Below, one piece after another: positions 1 through 8,317 of a DNA stretch of 11,695 nt (its first letter is position 1; every line of letters starts with the position of its first letter). Below the pieces are notes generated by a model. That model did no database searches, was not told where the DNA came from, and saw nothing but the letters and a program-made list of their open reading frames with translations. Source of the stretch: Ichthyophonus hoferi. Lineage: Eukaryota; Opisthokonta; Ichthyosporea; Ichthyophonida; Ichthyophonidae. The translations under genes and the position numbers were made by a program. The stretch covers positions 7,393 through 19,087 of the forward strand of contig NAOQ01000386.1 of assembly GCA_002751075.1 (NCBI GenBank), in the 5' to 3' direction.

Positions 1-1004
1 ATCACTTTTCCCTAATGTAGGCGGTATAGACGCTTTAATTCGTTTTAGTGCAAATGTAGAGATTGCGCGATGTGAACGATCATTAAGCGGAGCTAAGTTA
101 AATTATCATGAAAATATGTACTATTATCACTATCTAAAGTCAATAAGCAATTGTTAGGCTCTTGAGTAGTAGTGCTAAACATTGATTATCGTTTACGAGT
201 GCCAGTGTTAAATTAGACATTACAATAGCTATATGTGTTGCATATATAAATAAATATATATAATTAAGTGCAAGGTGTTTTATGTTTTATATATCTTTCA
301 CGAGAACTTCGTGTTTTGCCACATGTATTAATTCAATGTATGAGCGAAATAATTCCCGGGCTTTTATTATCGAGTTTTGTTTTGTTTTATACTCCGTTTA
401 TAAGCGCGTGTTATTTTTTGGTTAACTTCTGCATTTCAATAAATAATCTAATTGGAACCAGTCATTCTTATCGACTAACATAATTCATTAAAGACAACAG
501 AGACCCATTAGGAATGTAAAAATAGATCACATACAACTATATCCTTATTTGGGTATTGTGTTAACTCATTTTCTTGTTGATGTGCTGGTTATAATAATAA
601 AGAAATCGATCTATATATGGCTAGCGATCTTGTAAAAGATTGTCATGTGGTTAATATTGTTGATTTTAGCCTGTGTAGCAAATATCACACCCATGTTCAC
701 GGTAATGTCCGATTATTACAAGCTGGGAAATTAAAATAAAACCTGTACTGTCTTTATTCAGAATCACATCACTAAAGATTCAAGCACACCGAAATCTCGC
801 TCATCCAAAAACTTTGTAAACTTATCAATGCATCATAATATACATATAAGATACTTCTGAACTTAGTTTAGTATAGATTTATTAGATTATATTTATGTAA
901 TCAATAGTAAACAAGATGAATTTTATTATTTGACGTTCTATATATATGGACAATAATAATATTGTTATACTTGAAAGAACAGATTCATGTCAAATGAATA
1001 CAAT
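1..1004. other. AT-rich intergenic flank without a recognisable gene
   Basis: No coding frame here shows a recognisable domain or convincing codon use. The sequence is AT-rich, with short TA runs around 241–263 and poly-A and poly-T tracts. It contains one copy of a dispersed repeat (about 248–400, listed separately). The stretch 401–1004 shows nothing I can identify. It lies beyond the 3' end of the minus-strand chitin-binding gene, so its right-hand part (about 960–1004) is that gene's post-cleavage region. Confidence 0.6.
248..400 (+). repeat. Dispersed repeat, copy A (inverted partner at 2682–3086)
   Basis: This segment matches the reverse complement of about 2950–3086. Shared landmarks in the same order are ATATAATTAA, TGCAAGGT, ACGAGAACTTCGTGTTTT, a TGAGCG block, TTCCC and a TTTATTAT block. 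Identity is high in these islands and fades between them, so both copies are old. The right boundary is approximate because similarity is lost after about 400. An open frame of 71 codons crosses the repeat, but only because the DNA is poor in stops in that frame, and it lacks recognisable protein features. The family is unknown to me; no terminal inverted repeat or poly-A tail is evident. Confidence 0.6.
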
Positions 1005-1024
1005 GGGTATCTTATAATACAACA

Positions 1025-1030
1025 TTTATT
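1025..1030 (-). terminator. Polyadenylation signal AATAAA of the chitin-binding gene
   Basis: The minus strand reads AATAAA here, 87 bases beyond the TAA stop at 1118–1120. A GT-rich stretch (TGTTGTATT, then TTGTATTC) follows on the minus strand, as expected downstream of a cleavage site. The hexamer lies at the edge of a TTATA pentamer tract (1027–1048), which may have supplied it. Confidence 0.6.
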
Positions 1031-1048
1031 ATATTATATTATATTATC
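1026..1048. repeat. TTATA pentanucleotide microsatellite
   Basis: About four and a half units of ATTAT/TTATA lie in the 3' untranslated region of the chitin-binding gene and overlap its AATAAA. Similar pentamer tracts recur near 8140–8165 and 10785–10880. Confidence 0.75.
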
Positions 1049-1117
1049 GGTGACTTCATGTCGCGAGTCAGCAACCACAGGCTGTTGCTTTGACAGCGCT
1101 TCTTGGGGATGAGAATA

Positions 1118-2150
1118 TTAAACGACAGTCTTGCAGGATGATTGGGAGGCAACAGCTGGCACCGCCGTTGAGCTTGCGCAGTAACCACCTTCAACGTAGA
1201 ACAACTCCTCACCTGGGCATGTGTTGTGTTGGCGGACAGCATTAGGAGCTGAGCAATAGAAATACTTCTTGCAGTTTTCGGGATCAGGGTAGAACACCTT
1301 TCCGTTGAGTTCTGCGGGGCACTTAGGCTGAACCTTAACGCACTCAGAGCCGTTAACGCAACTACGTGTATTGGGGTTGAAGATCTGCTTCTGGGCGCAA
1401 GTCCAGCGAACGGTCTGTCCGACACTTCCACAGTAGAAGAACCTGTGGCAATCGTCCACATCAGCATGGAAGAAGGATTCATCTCTCAACTCATTGGTGC
1501 ATTGGAATGGGAATGCGGCAATACATTCCTTGTTCCATACGCAATAGTGCATGTTAGGATCAAACACCATTCCAGCGCCACAAGGCCAGTGGTTGGCAAC
1601 ATTCTTCTCGTCGCAGTGGTAAAACATGCGGCAGTCCTTGGTATCAACATAGTTGGGGATATCACTTTTATTATCACCAGTGGGGCATTGGAATTCAGCG
1701 ACAGCCTTGCTGGCAACAGCGGCAAGGGCTGAATATTGTGATTGGGTATGTTAGTTGACGAAAAAAACTATTGTATTTAAAAAACTAAAAACTACAAAAA
1801 CATATTCACAAACATAAAAAATAATACATGAAAAACTACAGTACAATACATCTATACTTGAAGGCCATGCATGCATAAAAAGAACAAACCACAACTAAAT
1901 AGCCAATTCTATAAACCTAATCCATTAAGTAAAAACCCAATTAACAGATCATTTCTATCTCTGAAATAGTCTTCTGATTTTATAGACTAACATCCTGGTT
2001 TTTCATTTAAGAAATGCAAATAAAAATAGTGGTTTCGCTCAGTATAATGGCTTTCGATTCCTACTCCATAACTAAAAATCTAAGTCACAATGACAATAGC
2101 AAAAGCCTCGTCTTACCCAAAACGCAGAGGGTGTTTCTTGGAATAAACAT
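1118..2150 (-). CDS. Secreted three-domain chitin-binding (peritrophin/CPAP3-like) protein, two exons
   Basis: Join of 2150–2117 and 1728–1118 on the minus strand gives 645 bases, 214 residues plus TAA. Exon 1 encodes MFIPRNTLCVL plus the first base of a codon. The intron is phase 1 (donor G|GTAAGA, acceptor ATATTCAG|CC), and the junction completes an alanine within ALAAVASKAVA, giving a signal peptide with likely cleavage after residue 22 (AVA|EF). Three CBM14 domains follow, each with six cysteines: C26, 44, 50, 61, 74, 80; C88, 105, 111, 122, 135, 141; and C148, 164, 170, 182, 195, 210. The spacing C-x5-C-x10/11-C-x12-C and the aromatic cores (MFYHC, FFYCG, YFYCS) are typical. Known members bind chitin outside the cell, in peritrophic matrix or cuticle; this role is inferred. 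The compact three-domain plan suits CPAP3/obstructor proteins, but a gut peritrophin is equally possible. The ATG has AAAAAA before it, a fair Kozak context. Confidence 0.85.
1729..2116 (-). other. Intron of the chitin-binding gene (388 bases)
   Basis: On the minus strand the intron opens GTAAGACG and closes ATATTCAG. Overlapping branch-point-like CAACTAACAT lies about 20–30 bases before the acceptor (around 1750–1758). It is far more AT-rich than the exons. Its removal joins the hydrophobic start of exon 1 to the rest of the signal peptide in frame. No splice evidence beyond sequence is available here, but the fit of donor, acceptor, phase and signal peptide is good. Confidence 0.8.
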
Positions 2151-2212
2151 TTTTTTGGTAAGTGTTTATCCGAACAAATAAGGTTAGTAATGTTGGTTGT
2201 TATTTACGGCCG

Positions 2213-2220
2213 TATATATA
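2213..2220 (-). promoter_or_regulatory. TATA box of the chitin-binding gene
   Basis: The minus strand reads GGTATATATACGG, a strong TATA element about 63 bases upstream of the ATG at 2150. A start about 30 bases downstream would leave a 5' untranslated region of roughly 35 bases. This spacing supports the small first exon as the true 5' end. The transcription start itself is not visible. Confidence 0.55.
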
Positions 2221-2329
2221 CCTTCTCAAACACCGTAATCTATTATGCATAGATTTTATCGTTGGAAACAATGCGCATTGCATAGCCAAAACGGTTTAAA
2301 ATACCGGCATTCATTGAACTTTAACATAT

Positions 2330-2516
2330 AATTGGTTGTTAGAATTGGCCAAGGTCACGATTTCAAATGTCCCTCAAGAACGTGGGGTGACGGGGGATAC
2401 CTAAGAATACTGCTATGTTCCAATGCTCTTGGTCTTATCATACCATACAGCAGTAAAATAGCCGTGTTCATCAACGTAAATGAAACCAATTGTAATTGCA
2501 AAGATCCTTATTGATA
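2330..2516 (+). repeat. Coding-derived repeat, copy 1 (related to 7378–7510)
   Basis: An open frame of about 60 codons (no ATG needed at its left end, stop TGA at 2515–2517) ends with the peptide VFINVNETNCNCKDPY. The segment 7460–7500 encodes VFINVNGTDRKYPY in one frame, and the DNA of the two is clearly related (shared ATTGGTTGTT at the left, CATCAAcGTAAATG in the middle, ATCCTTA at the right). The similarity in peptide suggests both descend from a coding sequence, perhaps a mobile element or a duplicated exon. I do not recognise the protein. The central part of this copy has no match in the other. Confidence 0.4.
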
Positions 2517-2566
2517 AATCTATTTAACTACTTAAGAACTATAATATTGTGTATATAGTAACATGT

Positions 2567-2612
2567 TTAAACAGGAATGTTTGTTTAATTTGGGTATTGC
2601 TTAATATAGCTA
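2567..2612 (+). repeat. Short interspersed repeat, copy 1
   Basis: The block beginning AACAGGAATGTTTGTTTA, followed by GGGTATTGCTTAATATAGCT, closely matches 4125–4171 in the same orientation. About 45 bases align with a few substitutions. It could be a fragment of a longer unrecognised element. Confidence 0.5.
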
Positions 2613-2681
2613 TAAACATTTAATGTTATTAGCAATTTTTTTACCTAGTACTCTGGGAAAATAGTTAATAGTTTATTGGTG

Positions 2682-3086
2682 TTAAATGGCAATACAAGAT
2701 GATCTATAAAAATTGAACCAGCCAATGGTAGAGCTCCTACGACGACACTTTACAAAACCATTAGACACGTAAGGGCCGATAGCACATTGCTTAGCCGCCA
2801 TCTTGACTAAGGTAAGTTTTACCGATTTGTTTAATAATTGTTCCAAGATCGTTAGCTCGAATGGGCATCTAGTTATAATTGATTTGTCAATATCAAAGTT
2901 TACAGCTTGCATATACAGCCAATGAGCCCTATAAGGAAACGTTTCCAAAGGAAAGCAGAAGTCAATAATAAACGATCCTTGGGAATAAGATACGACCCGC
3001 TCACACATGCGCGGTATCATTATAAAAACACGAAGTTCTCGTAAATGCACACAAAAATACCTTGCATTTAATTATATTACATAAAC
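2682..3086 (-). repeat. Dispersed repeat, copy B (inverted partner of 248–400)
   Basis: Read on the minus strand from 3086, this begins ATATAATTAA, TGCAAGGT and ACGAGAACTTCGTGTTTT, matching copy A. It remains open without a stop to 2682 in one frame (122 codons). Within it lies CAAGATGGCGGC (2794–2805), whose ATG heads a 39-codon frame ending at 2682. That frame shows no domain I know; it contains a basic KCRRRSS stretch. The part beyond about 2950 has no counterpart in copy A, so copy A is either truncated or too diverged there. The class of element is unknown. The reading frame may be a relic or chance. Confidence 0.5.
2794..2805 (-). promoter_or_regulatory. CAAGATGGCGGC motif (TISU / YY1-type)
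   Basis: The minus strand reads CAAGATGGCGGC, an exact match to the SAASATGGCGGC consensus known as TISU (translation initiator of short 5' UTRs) and to the AAGATGGCGGC form bound by YY1-type zinc-finger proteins. The match is seen directly. Whether it works here, inside a dispersed repeat, is not shown. Confidence 0.4.
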
Positions 3087-4480
3087 TTAATAACCATTAT
3101 AATAATCATATACCGTATCTCTGGCTACCAGCCAGGCATATATATATACACTTGTTAAAAGCAAAATAGTATCTATTTAGCCAAGGTGTGATCCCGATTC
3201 CACAATAAACTCACTAGCCAATCAGTATACTAAAATATGGTGCCACTAAATATCTATTTTTAAGTATTGAACCGCTAAATAGAATCTGAGACATCCAAAA
3301 ATTTAAAAAGATAAAGATGACTGAAACCAATCAAAATTACCCCTGCCGAACATGAGACTTTGTAATTCACATGACGCAAAACACTCAAAAACTACCATTT
3401 TTGCAGCATCGTGGAGGTGGAGAGTAACCTCCATCACAGCAGCTGGGTGAAAAACAGATCTGATAAAGTGACCAACTATTATTCCTAACACTGGTTAAGT
3501 ACGTCAAGTAATATTAATCATTATCAGTTATACAATTGTATATTCTGATAGCCATGAACAAACCAATAAAACTGGCAGTCACAGTTTATGATTAAACGCC
3601 TTTTAATTTGGTGCTCCCCCGCTTTCTAAATCTAAAAAATAAGAACGTTCCTATTCACTTATTATTCCAAACGTGTGAGCAGAGAAATCCTAAATGGTTC
3701 AGTATGGTTAAAACCCTGGTAGTTAAGTTAACGATTCAAATGCCAAAAATACGTCATCCCAATCATACGTCTATCTATCTATTCATTGATTTCTATATGT
3801 AAGACTCAATTCTGTTACGTTTACCCATTGTATTCAAATCTGTATTTAACCTGTGTTTCCAGCATCAGAGTGACCCCAGGGCAACATACATACCACTGGG
3901 CAACACCCCCAGGAGCATTTAATATTTAACACATAGTTTGCTCAACTGTCTTCTTTTTTTTTTTCTTAACATTGGGTACCATGCCACAATCACTTTGGTA
4001 TATCATTAAGAATTATCTAGTTCATTTAATGAGCCACAAGCCATGCTAAGGATCTTGTCATATTCCTTTTTCATATTTTTATGCCCTAGGTAAAATAATC
4101 CGCCGACAAGGATGAGTGTGTGTTAAAACAGGAATGTTTATTTACTTTAGGTATTTCTTTGTAGCTAGAATGATTTGTTACAAGAAGTGGCTCAAGATAA
4201 GAGGTAGTTGCATAGGGATGTAAATGCATAATATTTTAATTGGGTAATATCTTTCAAACCAATAGATTGATTTGTCGGCAGAAATTTTTCAAGTAGCTAC
4301 ACCAATGATATAGCTGACTAAAGATTTTATCATCAAAATAAGAATTTTAAAGCTCAATATGTAAATTATCAAAATACTCAATAAAAAACAAATATATATA
4401 TAATTAAACTAAAAAATAATTTATATTAATTTTTAGCTTAACTTTTGTAATAAATATTCATGACTGTTTTGGTGAACGCA
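3087..4480. other. Intergenic AT-rich stretch without a recognisable gene
   Basis: Only short, unconvincing open frames occur (for example 3303–3491 minus and 3608–3802 plus), with no domains. Small features are a CTGGCT/AGCCAG hairpin near 3121–3135, a TA run near 3140, a short direct repeat of GGGCAACA near 3880–3910, and the short interspersed repeat at 4125–4171. The block 3230–3275 (CCACTAAATAT ... TTGAACCGC) resembles 7693–7722. Confidence 0.5.
4125..4171 (+). repeat. Short interspersed repeat, copy 2
   Basis: AACAGGAATGTTTATTTA followed by GGTATTTCTTTGTAGCT aligns with 2567–2612 in the same orientation. Similarity fades on both sides. Confidence 0.5.
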
Positions 4481-4495
4481 TCCCACACTATGGGC

Positions 4496-4870
4496 TGTAA
4501 AACTACTTAACTCCGGATCAGCCAAAGTGCTTAACAAGCGGATCGTGCAACGATTGGCCCATTATTAGGTAACCAATTCCGTAGAATTGAGCTTTTATAC
4601 TACGTAAAATAATTAGCTATACAGTATACAGCCACTCACATTACGATACAATAGCATTAGATCATTGTGGTAGTGTAAGATAATTCTAGTGGCTCGCAGA
4701 GGTCTTCCGTATTTCTTATATCTGGTCTCATTAACCTTGATAAGCCGATTTATAATTGACACCCATAATTAACAAATGTCGCGGAAAGATAAAAGGGATA
4801 AAAATAACTAATGATAAGAGTAATGCGGAAACCCTAGTAAACGAAAATACAGTCCGCTGTGCACACCTTA
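4496..4870 (+). mobile_element. Diverged solo-LTR-like fossil, same family as the Ty1/copia element at 5133–8655
   Basis: Several blocks match the two LTRs of the neighbouring element in the same order: GCCAAAGTGCT with AGCGGATCGTG near 4518; ATAATTAGCTA near 4609 (matching the left LTR near 5275); AATTCTAGTG with CTTCCGTA near 4682; and ATAAAAGGGATAAAAAT near 4788. Block spacing is longer than in the other LTRs, suggesting inserted sequence. No internal region is attached, so it looks like a solo LTR from an older insertion. Both ends are approximate. Confidence 0.5.
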
Positions 4871-5132
4871 TCATATCGTATTATATTAGGAATACCAGTA
4901 AACACAAATAAACATAGGAAAATACAGTGTTCTTACTTCACACGGATTACCTACATTCCTAGAGGGCGTCTTTTTTAACACGACTTCGACACTATTTTTG
5001 TCCAAACAATAAATTAAATATATATGGATATATATGCTTTGGTTTTTATTTATCTTATGTGTGCTCGTGGCGGAGTGTAAAATCTTGTTGAAACCAAAGT
5101 GTTCAATAGAATTTCTACAGCCTATTCCTTTA

Positions 5133-5570
5133 TGTTGTAACAGTGGCCGAAGTTCTGGTAACTAGCGGATCATGAAATTATTTATTATTCCGATGCTAAT
5201 TGATTGAATAACGGTCTTTATTCAAATGAGATGATTTGTCAAAAGCCCTAATGTGATCATTTGCACTAATGAGATAATTAGCTACCTGACACTTCTAGTG
5301 AGTCTCATTGGGCTTCCATAAATTGTAATAGCCGCCAATATAATTATTTATTCACATCAATAGATATTATTGGCATCCTTTAAATCAAAAGGAATTAGTT
5401 AACGAGTCGTTTAAAAAACTAACATATTCTTATCGAGATAAAATTAGAATATTTCGAATCTTTATAACTTCATAAATTATATTTAACAAATACGAATATT
5501 TAATGATGAGCTTTATTTAAGTCTTACTGTTATCAGTTACAAGTTATCACTGATAATGCAAACAATCATA
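5133..5570 (+). repeat. Left LTR of the Ty1/copia-type fossil
   Basis: It begins about TGTTGTAACAGTGGCCGAAG and shares ordered blocks with the right LTR: AGTTCTGGTAACTAGCGGAT, GATGAGATGATTTGTCAAA, ACTAATGAGATAATT, TTCTAGTGA and CACATCAATAGAT. Past about 5390 the similarity becomes patchy. A faint match near 5510–5560 (CTTTATTT) suggests the LTR ends shortly before 5575, but the end is not certain. Confidence 0.7.
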
Positions 5571-5643
5571 TAATAAATAAAGCAATGGTTTTAGACAGGA
5601 CGGACTCAGGGACGGAAAAAGATACTAATAAAAACCAAATCTA

Positions 5644-6045
5644 TTGGCTAGTGAGAGTACGGATAGAATCAAAAGAGTAATCAGAATAGATATGAAGGAA
5701 CCAAAAGAAGAACAGAGAAGAATATTGGTATATGTTCATTTAGGTCATACGCAAATCCCTAACGATATTAGAAATATTAATAAGATATCTATTTCTATTG
5801 ATATCGATGACTCAAAAAGAGTAAGGGTTGACGTGAATCCAGCAGAAGACACAATAATTGTGGTTCACCATACAGAATACGATAATAAAGATTTATCTCA
5901 TACAAGGGAGGAAACTTTAACCCTTCAGATTAGTCCTCCATTAGACTCAATTCTATCAGAATCAAATTCCTCTTTTCCATCTACCTACGATACTGCTCTC
6001 ACATTCCTCCAACACCAAATGGCACCGTCCAATGCTGCTTTCTAA
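5644..6045 (+). pseudogene. Gag-position open frame of the Ty1/copia-type fossil
   Basis: About 133 codons stay open just downstream of the left LTR, where gag would lie. The sequence is highly charged at its start and rich in Ile, Asp, Asn and Ser. I see no zinc knuckle or other diagnostic gag motif, so the label rests on position alone. It is treated as part of the broken element rather than as a host gene. Codon use and AT content match the rest of the element. Confidence 0.4.
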
Positions 6046-6277
6046 GCCCAAATAGAAGAATTCTCCGTCTCAACCGATGAATTAATAAACAAATTAACTG
6101 AGATGGTTAAGACCCTCACTGCATATATTTCTGCATAATCATCTTTCAATGATATTCCTATGTTTGAAACTCTAAAAATCAAGCCTATCTAATCAGGTCA
6201 TGTTTCTCCACTTAGAGTTTATGCCTCTTTAAACGAACAACATCCTTCTCAGACAGGCTCCAGGGAGCCTGGATGAA

Positions 6278-6985
6278 ATGTCCCAGAACCTTAGTTTGAA
6301 GAATAAACTCTTCCTATCATCCCACACGATCCAACAAAGATTTACTACGCCCACAGGCAGAGAAATTAGTCCTTTCTTCAGTGGACCCGAGATCTATTCT
6401 TTTTTCACTACACAGGCCTATCATTTTTGCTGTGATACTGCACCCAATCATGTTGACCATACCCCAATCCACAATGATCGCATTTCCCCCAAGTCAAAGC
6501 GCCTTGCCAGGCATTATCTCACCTGTTTGGTAGGCAATCACGAAAAGGTGGTTGCCAGTTTTAGTGTAATTGACATCAATGAGTGGGCCTTCAACAAGTA
6601 CAATAAATTAAAACGGACTTTCGGGGCACTATCTGGTGCTTTTCTTTACACAGTATTGTACGGACTTTCTCCAGGCCTGTATCCTTTATGGAGGAACGGT
6701 AACTCATTTTCTACATTATTGCACAATTGCTCTTCAACTTGTTGATTCCCAATATCAACAGTATGAGGGCTGCATCATCACCTCAGCTGTCAACATTTTA
6801 CAACATTGTTTGGAGTATCATACTTGCCTAGACAACCTCCAGGCTACGTTAGGGTCAAAGTTAGCCTGGGATATTCTTTTCTCCGTCATTGTTATTCTGG
6901 ATGTCTGCCTTGGAGCAGACCACAACGAACCCAAAGCAGTATATGCTCCACATCCAGTTCATTGTACTTCTCGTTCGAGAGTGAC
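6278..6985 (+). pseudogene. Unassigned internal region of the Ty1/copia-type fossil
   Basis: Overlapping open frames cover this stretch but none shows a motif I can name with confidence. In a complete element the end of gag, the protease and the start of integrase would fall here. The base composition is more GC-rich than the flanks, as expected for old coding sequence. It is not a host gene as far as can be seen. Confidence 0.4.
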
Positions 6986-7282
6986 ATCTCAATAAAAACA
7001 AAAGAGGATTTTCTCCCCAACTTCCAGAATTTTTTCGTCTATACAGAAATAGTACATGCTCCTTTCAAGGTTACCACCCTATTCACAGATCAGAGGCATG
7101 AGTACTTGTCTTCCCTGCTCACCTTTTTTCTCGAGAAAAGCAGTATTTCACATCATCTCACCCTTCCCTGTGCACCACAAAGCAATGGTCTGTCTGAAAG
7201 AATGAACCATCAAATCACCACCATTTGCGGAAGTTCCATGAAGCATGTAAATGTTCTATTACTTCTGGGACTATGCGCCTAG
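6986..7282 (+). pseudogene. Integrase fragment of the Ty1/copia-type fossil
   Basis: The translated segment has the second half of a retroviral-type integrase core: FTDQRHEYLSSLL corresponds to the aspartate motif (usually SDNGGEY in copia relatives), followed by HHLTLPCAPQSNGLSER, which matches the hallmark of this family around the catalytic glutamate (usually TPQQNGVAER). In live relatives this enzyme inserts the cDNA into the genome. This copy is part of the broken element and is cut off after about 7282, where unrelated sequence begins. Confidence 0.8.
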
Positions 7283-7736
7283 AGCCGCAATTTTCATCCA
7301 ATGGTAAATAGTGACGACTGAGAACCGTCAATTTTTACGACTGGGAACAGTATTGTGATAACCGTTAACCGTGTTTATTATTGGTTGTTTTCATTTTTTA
7401 ATACTTTCCCAACGTTTTTTTATGCAGGTGGGTGTTAGTTTTGGTTGACACCCACACAGGTGTTTTCATCAATGTAAATGGGACCGATCGTAAATATCCT
7501 TACTGGTTAATGCAATTTCACAAAAGATCCCTGGGGAGGCCTACTCGAGTTGTCTAAACGTACCTTGATAATTGTACTATTTTATCGTTCGTGTTCTCAT
7601 TTGGATGGCTCATTAGCTAATTAACTAATCCATTATGTATGTGCTTGCATACTATGTATCGACAAATCATTTTAACCTAGTTAATAAAATTATGCCATTA
7701 AATATTAAACAGTACTGAACCGCACACAAAATTTGA
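7283..7736. repeat. Foreign segment between integrase and RT, with repeat copy 2 (7378–7510)
   Basis: No copia motif is visible here. The part 7378–7510 matches 2330–2516 (ATTGGTTGTT, TTCATCAATGTAAATG, TATCCTTA) and encodes VFINVNGTDRKYPY in one frame. It is preceded by a splice-acceptor-like TTTTTTTATGCAG (7414–7426 region) and contains an 8-base stem GTGGGTGT/ACACCCAC (7428–7435 with 7448–7455). The block 7693–7722 resembles 3235–3275. The simplest reading is a second element inserted into the retrotransposon, or debris left by recombination. Confidence 0.45.
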
Positions 7737-8135
7737 TTGGTTTCAGTAAAAAAAGAAACATTCCTACAACACATGTATCCGACGAGAAGGATCCATACTA
7801 AATTCCTGTGGTGCCTCTATGCAGACGATTTCCTTGTAGTGTCCGAGGATCTCAATAACAAGAATGCCTTGATCAAGGCCATTACTGAACGCTTCCTATC
7901 AATAACTGTAGATTTCCAGCAAGTTTCCTAGGCTACACAATTATGCAAAGATTTGACAACAGCGTCAGGCTCTCTCAATGTAGATACATCACATCAAGGA
8001 GCTGATGATTTCCTACTACGGTCAAGAAAACAGACTGAGCATGTGCAATCGGTCGCTAGCGATCCAATAGAAAAGAGCCATATGGCGTCACGATATACCA
8101 GCGCATCATTGGCTGCCTATTATGGATATTACATT
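7737..8135 (+). pseudogene. Reverse transcriptase fragment of the Ty1/copia-type fossil
   Basis: The translated segment contains LYADDFLVVSEDL, the YxDD catalytic box region of a copia-type reverse transcriptase (usually YVDD or YADD followed by a hydrophobic stretch), and then similarity to the downstream region that ends the RT domain. In live relatives it copies the element RNA into cDNA. The upstream RT motifs and the RNase H domain are not visible. It is part of the broken element. Confidence 0.8.
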
Positions 8136-8250
8136 ATATTAGACAATAATATAATATAATATAATATAGCATGATATAATTTATTACGAACATCATATAA
8201 AACAATTCAATATAATATATCATACCACTATTATATAATAAAATAGCGAG
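8136..8250. repeat. ATATA/ATAAT pentamer-rich AT tract
   Basis: Imperfect pentanucleotide units (ATAAT, TATAA) run from about 8136, with a clean core near 8146–8168, and continue in degenerate form to about 8240, just before the right LTR. The tract has probably expanded inside the dead element. Confidence 0.65.
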
Positions 8251-8317
8251 ATCGACGCAAGCCGATATCCAGGTCGCTTTAAGTTTTCTTGGGAAAATTC
8301 AGTTCGTTAACTCCGAA

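Noticed and set aside
268-483. 71-codon plus-strand open frame as a gene
   Set aside because: It overlaps a dispersed repeat, has no domain, and its composition is that of the AT-rich flank.
1039-1732. Other open frames across exon 2 of the chitin-binding gene, on both strands
   Set aside because: They are shadows of the cysteine-patterned frame, with no domain of their own.
2809-2815. AAG|GTAAGT on the plus strand as a splice donor
   Set aside because: The match to consensus is good, but there is no coding frame or acceptor partner on that strand, and it lies in a repeat.
5445-5475. TTTCGAATCTT as a tRNA T-arm
   Set aside because: No cloverleaf can be built around it, and I found no other tRNA or rRNA signature in the window.
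6278-7282. The longer frames here as host genes
   Set aside because: They lie between the LTRs of a copia-type element, and the rightmost one carries integrase motifs.
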